64,000 nt of DNA, from contig JBITNC010000002.1 in the NCBI GenBank assembly GCA_050084985.1, forward strand, positions 28,396,001 through 28,460,000, given 5' to 3'. Position 1 is the first letter of the stretch; each line of letters begins with the position of its first letter. This DNA comes from Nageia nagi. Its lineage: Eukaryota > Pinophyta. The position numbers and the translations under genes were made by a program. Shown in pieces: positions 1-14,300 of the stretch. Below the pieces are notes generated by a model that was not told where the DNA came from, ran no database searches, and was given only the letters and a program-made list of their open reading frames with translations.

Positions 1-2746
1 TTGCAAAAGATAACAACATTAAGGCATGCCAATGAGGTTGTCCAAACATGTTCTTGAAATGTTTCAAGATTCTCCAATCATATATGTCTCTATAAAATGA
101 GTTTTTTGCTCTTTTACTTATATAGATTTGGAGAAGCCTAATTTTGAATTCACTTAGGTGTGATCGTCTATGCCAACATGTACATAAGACAATGCAAAAT
201 TAGAAGATATTAGTTAAGTTTATTCTCAAAATAACCCCAAATGGGCCTAAATTTATTTTAAATTGTACACTGCAAATTTTAGACCACATATTATGATCAT
301 GTTTGTATCTATAAAATGACCTTTTTGTTTTTTTCTTTATATAAATATACAAAAGTGTACTTTCAAATTCACCACCAATGTGTAGATGAAATAATATGAA
401 ATTAAAATATATTAATTTTAATTTATAAAATGACCTCAAATGGGTCCAAAATTGATATTTTTCAAAAATCAAATAAACACTTAATAAAAATAATTTTACA
501 TGGCTAAGATGCAAATTTAGATATCTACAATCATCATCATAGTTCACATAGTCTCCATTATCACTAACTAGAATTTGTATGTTAAGTTTTACTTTTTGGT
601 TATTCCTATAGTAGTTTCTTTGAGTTTCAAAGTTCAAAAGGATGTGCAAATAAGGGTGAAGAAAACACAAAAACAGTTCTACAAAAATATGATGCCACAA
701 ATTTAGAAAATTATAGGTTTTGCAAATTAGGGTTTTGAAAGAAAAATAAGATGTTAAAGCTAAAAGCATAAGACTTCGACAAAACAAAACATGCAAAATA
801 GATGTAGTTGTCTCAAAATAGTAAGTAAAGATAAAACCCATTTAGGTACATTTGTAATGGAGCTAGATTGCACATAAGCATAATATATAAAAGGGGAAAT
901 AATTTAATAATTATTTTGTAACTTACAAAAGGTCAACCATCATATTTCATTTTTGGTGACCTACCACTTTTCACATTCCAAATGGGTGAACTATCACCTC
1001 CTATTAGTTTTCTACATAAGTAGATGTATTCTAGATGTAAAGATGTAATAACATAGTCTCACATCTCTTATCAAAAATTGCTAGCATTATACTCTTATAT
1101 TGATCAATAAAATCAATTTATAGCTTTATGGATATTAAATTCTATCTCTTTTTCTATAACAAAGTTTTGTTATGACTACTTTCAATTCTAGGTTATCAAT
1201 ATGTTTATGTAAGTAAAGTTGTTCTCCCCAAATCAACACAATTTGTTTATATCTAGATAATGAAAATAGTCTAATTGCAATATGTAGTATAGGAAATTAT
1301 AATTATATGAAATTTATAATAAACGATATGAAGAAGACTTATATGGAATTTACAAATCAAAGGTAGGTTAATAGACAACTTATGACCTTGGAGGATAAAT
1401 CTTGGCATTCTAAAGTGAATAGATGATGAACTCATGCTCAAGATTGAACTCAACTCTCATGACTAGTTCGAAGTCAATTTGCCTCAAGGATCAAATTGCC
1501 CTTGTATGAGATGGAGATCCCAAAACCTTTAACATTTTTGCACTCACAAAATTTTGGCACACAATAATGTTTAGTTGATGCATTTTGTGATATTATGGAT
1601 GACTTTCACATTTGCCTCGCAAAATTCTACTTTGACACCTACAAATCTAACTTGAAAAAAAAAAGAGGAACAATATGATCAATCTTACAAAAAAATTTAA
1701 TGGTAGAGCATATCAAGGTGATTATGTCATGTAATTCTAAGATGCTTAGATCTCATCAAATGAGTCTTTTGCTTTTGCTTCATATAATGATTGAGAAATC
1801 TAGTTTTGAATTCACCAAAGTACCTAAGCCAACGTGTACATAAACAACACTAAATTAGAATATACTATTTAGTTTATTCAAAACAACCCTACATGGATCT
1901 AAAATTTGGCATTTTGAATAAATAAAGTAAAAGACAAAAAAATCATTAAATTAATGGTTAAAATGCAATTTTGACATCTACATAATCTACTAAACTATTT
2001 ATGTTTTATCTTATCTTATTGTATGGCATTTTTAGACCCTTTATTTGGTGTTCCTACACTCATGTCACTAATGATTGAAATAAGTATGTGGAGGGACATG
2101 CACCAAGAAATGTAAAGACTCGATCATTCTTGGAATGCATTGGGAGGGAATTTGACGAGTCCATTACAACTTCCATTTGACAAAATGGCAAACTCTTCAA
2201 GGGGTGGGGGGAAGTGCTTTATCATTATCAAAATTTACCCCAATAATAATCCAAGATAAGAAACCATTCTCTTCTAATTATCTTTGTTTTGCAAGCTTTA
2301 AATACATTTTGCATTGAACACACAAGCCTTCACACACAACCCAAAGCAAAAGGGACAATCAATTTCATGCATGATTTAGTGCAAGATGAATATGTAAAGT
2401 TCATATATTGCGAATATGAAGATTAGCTTGCTAACATCTTCACTAAACCTTTAGTGATTGATCGATTCCTTTATCTCTTATACATTGTTCCAAATGAGGA
2501 AACTTGTATACATGTAAAATTATAATTTCATGATCCAAAATGACTTCATTTTTGCGATTTACTTAATTTACGTTGGGCCCATTTTGGATAATTCTTAGCT
2601 CACTTTTAAATGAAATCTAAGACAATGTTATCTCATATGCACATTCTTCTATAAGTGTCCATTTAAGTGAACCCAAAATCTAATTTGTCAAATCTAAAGA
2701 TAGGAAAAAAATCATCATCAATTATCTTCCATTTTCATAACATGAT
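1..2746. other. Copia-related debris, no host gene seen
   Basis: This AT-rich stretch lies downstream of the permease gene. It has two copies of a dispersed motif (near 130-260 and 1780-1910: GAATTCAC, GTACATAA and CTAAATTAG in the same order), and a segment near 1270-1420 similar to 9590-9750 (GCAATATGTAGTATAGGA). A short copia RNase H tail is at 2367-2525. Long open frames here (for example 200-841, minus) are low-complexity and match nothing recognised. Confidence 0.5.
2367..2525 (+). pseudogene. Copia RNase H C-terminal remnant
   Basis: The plus strand reads HDLVQDEYVKFIYCEYED, a TAG stop, then LANIFTKPL. This is the usual end of the copia RNase H domain (H-I-R-D-x-V...DQ-A-D-I-F/L-TKPL). 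The stop replaces the expected Gln of DQLA. Only about 50 codons are recognisable, and no flanking LTR pair was identified, so it is a decayed fragment. Confidence 0.7.
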
Positions 2747-3745
2747 TGTAATGTCCCAAATTAGTAAAATAATATTTTACTCAAAAATGCAATTTCCAAA
2801 TCAAAACATTTTTGTGATTGAGTCAGAAAATCAAATATGAAATAAAGTGCAACAAATAAAATACTCAAAATTCATCCAAAAGTTGCCCTAAGGTTAAGAG
2901 TCACACTACAAAGCCCAAAATGGAGTAAAAATGGCCCAATGGGTTGGATGTTTGGCTTAAGAGACCAAATCTGACAAATAACAACTCCAAAAGCTCAATT
3001 GGCTAGATATTTGAGTCCAAGAGGTGGAAGGATGCCCCGAAAGGTGAAAACTCTCCTCCAAGATTGGACGCCACACTGTTAGGGCCTCAAACCCCTAGAT
3101 TTGAACACTAAAATCACAACGAACCACTCCACAAGCTGGATGCACCCACTGAAGGTATTCCAACTATCGAAACCAATGCTTTGGAGCACCCCATGAATCC
3201 TATGGGGGATTCACTACTATGAACACAAGGGTTTCGTCTGTGGTCCGCACAAAACTCCTCAAAGGTTTTCGTCCTTAAGAAGTCTCCTTACTACATGTTT
3301 TCGTCCACAAATAGGAATGAGAAACAAGTCACTCACTCAAGAGATAGAACATGGTAGATGATGAAGATACCCTCTAAGTGAGACACCTCCCCTCTAAATA
3401 GTTGGATGTCCCATCATATGTGTCATAATGGAGCCAAGATATTACAATTTTCAAGTTAAATGCCTCTTACATTTGGGCGCTCCAACAAGTGCCTCAAAAA
3501 TGATAACAAATGACAAAAATAAATTACTCCTAGTTATGGACATGCCATATGGAAATAACAAATTCGTTCTTACAACATTCACAATGCCACCTTGGGCCCA
3601 CAATAGCTAAAAATAATCTCAAAATACACCTACTTGATCAAATACTCCTAAAATCATTTAAAAGGTGGATGTCCCCCCTTCAAAGTGACTAATTTTAGAT
3701 ATTAATGGATCATAAGAATATGATGCTAAAATTGGGAACATTGCA
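2747..3745 (-). mobile_element. Solo LTR, gypsy family, exact TSD ATGAT
   Basis: A 999-bp unit starting TGTAATGTCCC and ending GGGAACATTGCA is flanked by the exact 5-bp repeat ATGAT (2742-2746 and 3746-3750). The internal wording (CTAGGGCCT..., CCCATGAATCC) resembles the LTRs of element A. No internal coding region is present, so this is a solo LTR left by LTR-LTR recombination. Orientation is inferred from similarity to the minus-oriented LTRs. Confidence 0.8.
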
Positions 3746-3750
3746 ATGAT

Positions 3751-5262
3751 CATCAACAAATGAAGTAGAGTAACCTTTCAATATAAGTGTAGCTTGAAAT
3801 GGGCAATAACATCTAATGTTTTAACACATCATCCCAAAATGCTCGACATTTTGGCCTGGCATGGGTGTTCTAGTTTTGATGTTCTTTGACTTCAACAATT
3901 GATCCAAATCACTCTAGAACTTCTTTGCACTTGTTCGAGGATATCCAAAACAAAATCATTCTCATCTTCAAAATTATCACTTCAACATTAGATTTATCTC
4001 TAGAATCATCAAGATTTGTCATCAGGCTATTGCTAAGGTTCTCTCTCCAAGATCACAAGTAATCTGCCAACAAGTCTGTCAATCCTCCACCCTTCGTATA
4101 AGTATTCTCCTTATCTTGAACTCTACATAGTAACATACTACTGTAAATCTATTTCATTCTAAAGGCAAATTAAATGTGCATGATTTAATAGATTGTCTTC
4201 AATTTTTGTATCTACACAATGCGATAAGAAACACCAATGCTCTCATAATTTTCTACGATGATTGCAACTTTTGATGCCTGGATAATAGACTTGATTTTCT
4301 CTTGTAAATGTTCCATGGTTCAATATTTTCTTCTTCTTTCTTGTCTCTTTAAGGAATCTTAATCGCTTATATTCCTTTTTCAGGCCAGTAAAATACTATT
4401 TGCAAAGGAACAACAAATAATACATAACATAAACTTTATCAGCATCTTACTATTATTATTTTGCTAATGACCACTATATAATTAACTCAATCAGAGTTAA
4501 ATTAAAAAATAAAATAATAGAATCTAGGGTACCTGAGATTGGCAATCACAGGTGAATAAGTACAACAAAGCAGCAATACACCATTCTTGTTTCAGCATCT
4601 TGTGATTCAAGTTTAGCATTTACAGCTTCAACTGGCCCATGCTTAGCTTCCTTTATTTAGATGAGCCAAGTACTTCCAAAGCATTACAATCATTTTTAAC
4701 TTTATCCACTACCTGCTGTGAGTCATTGTTTATGTCACAGCTAATTTTCATTGTTCAAACTTGATCTGTCAGGCATTACCCAAAAAAAGAAAAATAGCTA
4801 TCAGAAAAATAAGCTAAAACATCAAGGAAATACCACCAAAGTGTACGTTTCAATAAAGAGACTGACAAGGAAACCTACATGACCTGTAAATGATTACATG
4901 ACACAACTTTGTCTTCAAATTGTTATAATTTCCGTGATAACTGATAAGTAATGAACAGTGATGCCAATTAATGGAGCAATTTAATTTGTATGTATGCAAT
5001 TGCAACCTATTCAAGTGATGGACATAAACATAAGAAGTACTATAAACTAGTATGATGAAAATAAAAGAAAAACTACATTTATAGAAAAACTACATTTATA
5101 GGAGTAGAGCACTTTCATTTTTTTCGAGAGCCCAAATCAGAGGGAATGAAAGTAATTTTGCATGGTGGCCAGTATTTTATCCTGATTCCCAAGATCGTCT
5201 TTTTTTTCTTTTCTTTGAAGTTTTTAATGACTGTGTACGAGAGGTATTTACAAGGGAATGCT
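3751..5262. other. 3' flank of permease gene, no further gene recognised
   Basis: AT-rich sequence without long open frames. The segment 3750-3870 shares wording with 35950-36050 (AAAATGC...ACATTTTGGC), suggesting more retrotransposon debris. The interval 4300-5262 appears non-repetitive within the window and may hold the permease 3' UTR; no clear polyadenylation site can be assigned. Confidence 0.4.
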
Positions 5263-5378
5263 TCAAGGTAGTTCCTTTTCATCCAAATCGAAGGGCAAAA
5301 TCAAGTTAAGAACAATAGCTAGCAAGCCCCCCACTGAAAATCCATTAGACAAGAGTAATATGATAGAATCTCGAAAAC
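5263..5378 (-). CDS. UapA-like permease terminal exon
   Basis: The exon follows the acceptor TTTGTTGCAG and starts in phase 1, joining G|GT to give R-G-F-R-D-S. It encodes one last membrane segment ([19 protein letters not shown]) and a short acidic tail ending DEKELP with a TGA. The position and wording match the last helix of UapA (TGFAVTAFVAMLLNAIMP type). The protein stops soon after the helix, so it lacks the longer cytoplasmic tail of fungal members. Confidence 0.85.
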
Positions 5379-8300
5379 CTGCAACAAATTTAGAATTGTG
5401 AGACCTTTGTATTGCCTTAAAGAGATATGCATAACTAACACAACCATATATGCAACAATACACATATGCATGAAATACTCTCCAAAACCACACAATCTAA
5501 ATGATTGTAAAAATAAGCAATGCCATACCTCTATAGCTTGCACTCCAATTGGGGTTCACAGGCCAAAGATTACCTTGAAAGGGATAATTTGATTGCCCAG
5601 ATATATTAACCCATGATGGTACTAAATTCACCCCAAGACCAATGCCTAAAGAAACTATTGCAATGAATCTATTCCTTCGGGTTAACCCCTTCAGGTTCAA
5701 AACACGGATTCCAGAGACCACAACACTCGCAAAAAGAAAAGTTGTCATTCCACCCAAAACACAATCTGGTATTGAAACAAGAATTGCTGCAAACTTGGAA
5801 AAAATTCCCAAGAGCAAGAGCCATACACAAGCAGCAATTCCTGCTTGACGAGATGCACATCGAGAAAGAGATATCACTCCATTGTTCTGGGCATATGTAG
5901 TAACAGGTGTCATTGTTCCCAATGCTGCCCAAAATGTATTTAGTCCATCAGCTAAGACTGCACCTTGGACTGATTTCTCAAATTCAGATCCTGAATGCAG
6001 AAGATATTCATTTTAATAATCATTACTTATGAATGGAAAAACCATGCATATTATTCTGGAGGCAATTTGCTGAAAGTAAAATATGAATAGGACCTCAATA
6101 TTAAAAGTTAACACATAATATTCAAATTACGTCCTTTTTCCCATGTTATTGGAAAAAAAGAAACTTTCTAATGATCTTTTCTTAGTGGTACGTAATCTTC
6201 CTGTTAGTTAGAATTTAGAAACATGTGGATTGTGATTATTTGAGCAATCAAAAGAATAATGTTTCACATAATCACTCTCAAATAAGCAATAAAGGTATAG
6301 ACAGAAGACCAGAAGCTTTCAGACAATTATCCAAAAACCCAAACTTTGAAGATGAACAAAAAACTACTAGTGATATGAACACTCTCTAGGATGAAAATAT
6401 CCACGCATGGAATATGAAGAACATGGATGATATTACTCTCTAGCAGGAAAATAGATCCAACGGACTTAATGTTTATAAAAGATTTCATCTGCTTGGTACA
6501 AGAAAATCCAACATAAATAAATTGGCTAAAACAATCAAGATGGTGAAGAGGCTGAAATACTCTTATACAGATTGATTGATTTATGTTGTAGACAAAACTT
6601 ACAACTATCAAATAGTCAGTCGATCAATAAACAACAAATATATAAATCAACAAAGAACACGTGCATGCTTACTGTGGTAGTATTTCCATTAATTATACAT
6701 ACATTTACAAGTCATTACAAGTCATCTCTCATGAAGGATTCAATGCCTCAAATGGAGGATCACAAACTCATCAATACATGATAAAGACATCTCCAATAAC
6801 AAAAAATGGAGGCTCGCCATCTCTCATGACACCCGCACTTTTACCGCAGTGCATTAGTACATCAATTATTAACATCCATAGCACCACATCAATTATGTCA
6901 CTTCAGACATTATTAACAATTAAAACTTAGCAGAAAAAGGTATTGTGTGTACTAACATGGCAATATGAAAATTTATTCAAGTTTGAACTTACCTGCTAGC
7001 TAGTTCATAATCAAATTTCTGCTCTTTAGTCTCATCTAGGTGTTTTGACTTAATCAACTTAATGAAGCATTAACTATTTGTTTCCAACATTCTTCCCTTT
7101 ATCGAACAGAGGTAAGAATGGATCACCTCTGCATTATATATCTCCTGAAGAAGTCTAAACAATCAAATATCTTGCACTGGTGGAGGATCCAAAAACTAAC
7201 TCTATAAAACAAAGGTTTTACAGACTTCACAAGACAACTCCAATGATGGAGACTCTTCATGTCATCTCTAAACATGGAGAGGATCTGCTGCAAACAATCT
7301 CACTTTTGCTTCTGCAGAGGATTAATTAGGCAATCCTCTTGCCTCACACTTCTAAAGAAAAGGATACACAACCGTCTATGGTCTGATTCATCTCCAATGG
7401 AAGAACTGAAAAAACATCTCTCTTTCAAGAGGTTCTATCAACTCTCAATATCTACCATTTAATGAAGGATCTACCAAGCAACTCTACTCACTTCCTATGC
7501 ATGTGGAAGGTTTAAGCATCTTGGACTGTCTGTAAATGACATCTCCCATCATGTGGAGGATCTATAACTGAAAGTCAACTCTGAAAGAGGGTTATTTCTA
7601 CATTTCCAAGATTGAAGGATCTATACTATTACAGCTACACATCTCTGTATGAAAGGAATCAACTAACAATAACAGACAATGTAGAAAACATCTTCAATGA
7701 CCATGGTAGATACGATATATCAACTCCAGTAGTGGAGGATACACCTCAAGACATAACATTCTTCTGAAGCATGCTATTGGTTCTTTTCAGTACTTTCTTA
7801 AAAAATCCCGAAAATGTTCACCAATTGATACCACTCATTGCTTTTCAACCATTCACAATAAACATCTATACATTTTTGTGGCTTCTATGTCAACAATCTT
7901 CAACTCTATCATTCCACTTGCCACAACCATGCATGTATTAAAGTTCCAACACTTCAATTATTTATGACATTTTCTACCACAATGTACACAATATTCATTC
8001 TTACTCTCTTCTCTTGTAAAAATGAATTGTTGCCATATTATGATGACTCAACTTGCTATTTTTCTTCCCTTCATCCAGAATGGCACTTGGTCCCTTCACT
8101 TGCTGCATTATTTGAGAAAGATTCCTCAAATATATATGGCTTTTTTAACAAACTTTGTCTCCCCTATTAATTTTGCTAACTCATATTGTATTTATTCATT
8201 TTGTGAATCACTCTCAAACAATAATTGCAGACTTGGCAAAAATGACAGCAAACTTGTAAAACCAAATGAATATACTTCACACAGAGATTAGCACAACAGA

Positions 8301-11300
8301 ATAAGAAAAGATCAGATTTTGACACTTCAATGGAGTCTTTTATTGCTTCAAAATTACTACATATTGTCCCAAAACATACAGACAACAACATCCACACACA
8401 AACAAAAACAATGGACAATATATAACATTTTGTGTATGACCTTTCAATTTCTCGTGCCAGTTAGATTTTCATGGAGTTTTTTTTCTCCCACATGTCGCTT
8501 GGTTTTTTTGAAGCTCAAGAGACATGGACTTCTTTTATTTTATTTTATTTTTGTCTATTTTTTTAGCAAGAAATCGACATGTCAATTTTCTTATGAAGCA
8601 ATCAACTCTTCCTTCTCCCTTTTGATCACGAAAGAGGTCATTAATCTATTCTGCAGCCTTAGGAACTGCTTCACCTCCACACCCTTAGTGAAGATATTTG
8701 CAAGCTGATCAATGGTATTGCAAAACTCCAAATCAACATCAGCTCTTTGAATCATGTTTCTTATGAAATGAAATGAAACAGGATTTCATGCAATTTGGAT
8801 TGTACTTTGGTTGTCGCAAAATAATGTAGTGATCAAACTAGAGGCAAGTGAGAAACAATTGTTGGAAGTTAATTTTCAATCATCAAAACTATCTCCCCAA
8901 TCAGAATCCATCCATCCAATCAATCCAAAATTAAAGACATGAGTAATTAACTACAAACTCCAAAGTACCTCTAACATACCTCAATATCTATTTCACTTAC
9001 CCGCAAGTGAGGTGTAGAAGGATCAGCCATAAACTTGCTTAGTAAACTCATCAAATATGTAATATCCAGTCTTGTAGCAGTAAAGAAGATAAGGCTCCTA
9101 ACCATGCTATAAAAGTGAGTTTCATTTACCTTTTCAACCTCGTCATCCTTGGACAAAACAACTCCTTAAGCATAGAGTGTAGATGTAGCCTTACAAGTTT
9201 TGATGTTGAATTTCTTGAGCATATCCTTGGCAAAGTTTTTTTGCCCAATAAAAATACCACTTTCATCTTGGTGCACTTATATGCCCTAGAAATAACTCAT
9301 CCATCCAACGTCCTTCATCTCAAACACTTTCATCATAGACTCCTTGAATTAATTCTTCATCGTAGTAAAGCATCTGGTGTAGATCAAATCATCTACATAC
9401 AAACACACACAAAATATCAGAACCTTCTCCTTTGATATAGAGTATGGACTCACTCTTAATCCTTGCTTCAAGAACCAACTATTTGTCCTTTCAAACATCT
9501 CTAGGAGCTTGCTTAAAGTAATGTATAGATAAAAAAATAAATGATAGTGAATTAAAACATGTTCATTTATCATGTTTGTGGAATGAAAATTGATTGAAAG
9601 CAATATGTAGTATAGGATCTTGCAATTAGGATTATGCAATTAGAGAAGATATAGAGAAAACTTATTTGGAAGGCGAAGGATTGGAGGCTCGCTTACAAAC
9701 AACTTGTGATCTTGGAGGGTGAACCCTAGTTGCAATTAAATGATAAATCTCGATAATTTTGGACGTAATTCTACATATAAATATGAGATGATCTTGAAAA
9801 TGATGACTGTAGATATGATTTTGAATTGGACAATGCTAAAGCAAATGTGCAAACATTCCAAAACAAACTAGTTCAACTAATAGGGTTGTTGAGGTTTGAG
9901 ACCAAAGTGTCCACGTCTAAGGCCTGCGGTGCTAAAGCACTAGCATTATTGGCTTGGGTGCTGAAGCATTGGGATTCTAGGCTTGGGTGCTAGAAAGTTG
10001 GGTGTTCTAGGCCTAGGTGTCGGAATGTTGGGCATTTTGTCTTAGATGCTTGTTTCAAGTTGTGCTCCTTCTAGGAGACAAATTTCAGATCTTTGGATGT
10101 TTCTAAAATTCAACTACAATGATAGAAGATGGCATTGCACTTTTCTTGCTTGATCTTTAATAATGATATTCTTAATGATTGGACATCATTTTTCCTTGTT
10201 CACGTTGCACTATATCTGAAATGAGTACTTGGGAGTGATTTATAAAGAATTCAAAATTTTATTTCGCATTCACCTAGGTGAACTCACTTAAAACAATGTG
10301 CATAAAAGATAATACTAATTTAGATAAGTTCACTTAAGCTTGATTTGGCCATTGTGGGTCCAACTTGAAATTTTGTATTAAATTAAATAAAAACACTTAA
10401 ATGAAATAATTTTAAATAGCTAAAATACAAATTTAATTGTCTACACCATGCAAGGCCTTCTTCAACCAATAAGCAAATCCCTCTTTTTACTTCACTTTAA
10501 AACATTTGAGCTACTCCACATAGATCTCTTCTTTGATGTACACATTTAGGAAGGCTGAATTCACATCCATTTGATAAATATTCCACCCTTTTATGGGCTG
10601 CTATAGCTAGAACCATATGATGGTCTCTATCTTAGTCTAAAGTGGAAAGGTCTCTTCATAATCAATGCCTTATCTTTGTGTGAGGCCTCTTGCCACTAGC
10701 CTAGCTTTGTGTTTTTCAACAATTCCATCACTCTTGTGCTTAGTCTTAAACACTCATTTTATCGCAATTGTTTTATCCTTAGGCAATTCATACAGTTGTC
10801 ATGTATCATTTTTTTTTATGATGATGATCTTCGCTTTCATGAAATTCCTCCAAATCATATTCTTATTAGCCTCCTCAAATGAAGAAGGCTCCATGTCTGT
10901 AATGTCCCCAATTTTGACATCTTATTCATTTTGGGATTTTGATGCCTTGTGTAGGCCACATGGAGTGGGACGTTCCCCTTGGGGAATAGCTAAAGGTGTT
11001 TTGATGTATTTTGTAGAATTAGGAGTGATTTCATATTTCATTGCATTATAATTACCACTTAGAATGGGATGTCCCTCTTCTAGGGATGATTCATTGTATT
11101 TACAAATGATTATGTAAGTAGGAGTCATTTTGTAATTTTGGCATGACATCTAGGAGATTTGTGATTCCATGGAGCAATTGTGAGCCCTAATGTGGGATGT
11201 CTCCCTCCTTGAGGTAATTAGGTGTGTTTCTTGCGTTTCCTTGTATGCTCTCAATTGTAATGTGACTATGGGGATCTATAGGAATGATTGTTGTGACCTC

Positions 11301-14300
11301 GAGGTCAATTGGTGAGCCACTTGTTGGGATGTCCAGCTATAAGGAGGAGCACACCATTTGGAGGACATCTTTCAGTAATTCATCATCATTTCTTCTTTGG
11401 AGACTTGGCCTAGGGTCAATTCCATTTCCTCTTGTAGGTGAAAACTACAAGAGACGGTTTAGGAGGATTCACACCTTTTCTAGATCTCATTCGGTGGTAT
11501 TCCAAGGCAGCAATCTTACTAAGAACTAGACTTGGAGAGGCCTTCAATGGAGCGTCCAGCTTGAGGGAGTGTTTCTCTCCCATTTTAGAGTTAGATCCGG
11601 GGGTTTGAGGCCCTAGTAGTGAGACACCAACCTTCTTGGGGATGATTTGAGTTTGATTGAATCGGATTTGGTACATAGATCTAGACATCCAGCTCTTTGG
11701 AACATCATTGCTGCAGTTTGAGCACTTGGAGTGGTTCACCCCACCCTTGGGCTTCATATTTTACTCATTTGATATTTGTACTTGCTCATCTTGGTGAATA
11801 AAATTGATTGGCACTTGGATCTGAATTTTGGTGGCTTATTTGCAATTAATTTCAGAATCATTTCAGATCTGACTTATTTGTGTAATTCTGAATTATTTTG
11901 AGAAAATTCTGGTCTTTCCTAGTTTGGCATATTTCAATGTCTTCCTTGAACATTAATGCAAAGTGGACAACATCACTTTGCACCATCTCAACATCACCAT
12001 CTCTATAAATGTTTAACTTCTCAATTCTACTCATGACTTCATCCAACTCCTTTGCTTGACTTCTATTTAGTCTCTTATTAAAATAGGAACACCATCAGTA
12101 GTGCCACTATCATGATCATCCTCACTTGAAGAAGAGATGCCACTTGTGCCACATTGTAAAGTACCTTTCTAGGGTTTATCCAATTTAGCATTCAATTCCG
12201 CATTTATTCACACATTAGGGCATCAATGAACATGCTCATTAATCATCCAAATATGCGCTGAAAATTGGAATATAACAGCAGTAGCCAAATCTGATATAGA
12301 GCTCTTATAACATGTGAATATGACCAAAGCTACGGCACAAATCAGATCTGTTACATAAGTATAGCTCCAAAGTACTCAGTTCACATACATTCTCATGCAC
12401 AAACAAGATAGTAGCATAGCAAAGATATATAAGAACATTCATTCACATTTGAGATGCAATATGAGAGCCAATATCATCAATAATCAACCAAGAATAAGTG
12501 CAGGGCTGTAACAAGTTCTAGGGCAACGCCCAAGACTCCAAAATGCTCAAATTAGACTCCTCAAAATTGGCATATGTCCCAAGAAGGCTCCCAAGCTAGG
12601 CACAAGTCTAAAGATGTCTCCCAATGGCTAGCACAAGCTCTCCAAGAGATGTAGAAGTGTAGATGAGCCACTTCTAGGCTAAGGAGTAGCCCTAAAACCT
12701 ACAAGGTAGAGAAAGGAAGCATCCCTAAGCTCTGAATGATCCAAGATCGAATGCACAAGATGATCTCTTCAAGTGATCACATGTCTTGCCTTTATAGGAG
12801 CTCAAACTTGCAAAATAAATCGCCCAAGGGCAGCAGACTAGAAGGGAGCAACATTAAAAATATAAAATAACTCCTAGGTCTCCCTAGGATGGCCGACTAG
12901 GCATGGGAGTACAGTTACTTAAAGTGGCCCTTTAATACAAATATAATTTGCCCTTTTTGAGCGCTTGCCTTTAAGGCATAAATATAAGCATGATAAATAC
13001 ATAATTTGACAAAAAAAAAACTCCTAATCTAAGTACTAAAAATCACAATGAATAGGCATGAGGAATAACGTATAGGTGTCCCAAATTGGGGACATTACAC
13101 ATTTGAAGATGGTGGTGATAGTGGTGGATTTGGTGGTATAGAAGCTTGGACAAAAGCTCCATTTGTCTCTCCACTACTCACAAGCTTCCTACAACCTTGT
13201 TATACATACACTCCCCTTTCATCAAAGATCACATCTCTAGATTCACTAATCTTTTTGATCTTTAGATTATAAAGCCAATATGTTTTGCTTGCCTTTGAAC
13301 ACCCAACAAATGCACATGGAACAGTCTTTGGCTCAAGTTTTTCCTTAACTTGTCCTCGACATGGACATATGCTAGACATAAAAAAACCTTCCAAGTGCAC
13401 AACCTTGGCATTCATACATCACCAAATCTCAAAGCGAGTCTTGTTATGATTTGCACTTATTGGACTAAGCTTCAAAATATATTATGTCACATCAACCTCC
13501 TTAGCCCAACACTCAATGCCCAAACCTTTATGATGTATCATGCTCCTTGCCATGTTCACAAGATTTCAATTCATCTTATCAGGAATCCCATTTTGTTGGG
13601 ATGTATAAGATGCAATGCAACACAAACGAAAAATGAAAGTTCATCTTTTAGGACTAAATGCTTTTTGAGTTATTGTAGACACCTAAATTTGATTTGATAA
13701 AAATCATTTATTTAGGTATCTAAAAATGATTTATTAATTAGAGGGATATTAATAAACTAGAATTCAAAATTTCAAATTCAAGGGCATCTAATCGAAGATT
13801 TGTGTTCTTTTGAAAGGTATAAATAGCAAGATCAAGGCCATTTCAAAGTATTAATTTATTTGGTGATCAAGCTATCCCACTTCTCACATGATCTATTCCA
13901 TTGGTGACAAAATTGAGTTCCTATGTGTGCAACAAGGAGAGTTCTAGGCTATATCAAGAAAAATAGACATTTGAGCCGAAGTCTTGAATGAATCCTCCAA
14001 CCGCCTCAGCTTTAAAATTTACATTTAGTGCCAAAAACATGACCAATGTCCCTCATGTATTGACAATACAAGATCGATGTCCCTCCTATTTTTGAGGAGT
14101 TTCACTTCTAGGAAAGTTTTAATGAGATCTTAATCTAGTCTAGAGGCTTGTTTGGGCATTTGTTTCTTCATTTGAGCCCTCCAAGGTAATTAATTCAACG
14201 ATAATCTAATGAAAAAGACACTGACATCATTTTATGCAAAGTTGAAGATCTATGTATGCCAAAATGGAGAATTTGTAGGCAAATCAAGGTCAACGAATCC

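Larger units (their letters stand above)
8591..13685 (-). mobile_element. Decayed copia element (copia-2) with a 2.2 kb LTR-like insert
   Basis: Minus-strand copia coding blocks occur in the correct order: integrase (13100-13685), RT N-terminal part (10440-10892), RT catalytic and RNase H parts (8591-9640). The integrase and RT blocks rejoin in reading sense across the insert 10898-13099. Many stops and frameshifts are present. No LTR pair or TSD was found; gag and most of the integrase are missing upstream. Confidence 0.7.

Noticed and set aside
200-841. 213-codon minus-strand frame near the left edge
   Set aside because: Low-complexity, Phe/Leu/Tyr-rich wording typical of AT-rich non-coding DNA; no family features.
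5263-5992. Possibility that the permease pieces are bacterial or fungal contamination
   Set aside because: They carry GT-AG introns and lie in one continuous stretch with plant retroelements; fungal-like wording alone is not evidence of contamination.
8319-8708. 129-codon plus-strand frame next to copia-2
   Set aside because: Its right part is antisense to the copia RNase H tail and the left part is T-rich low-complexity sequence.
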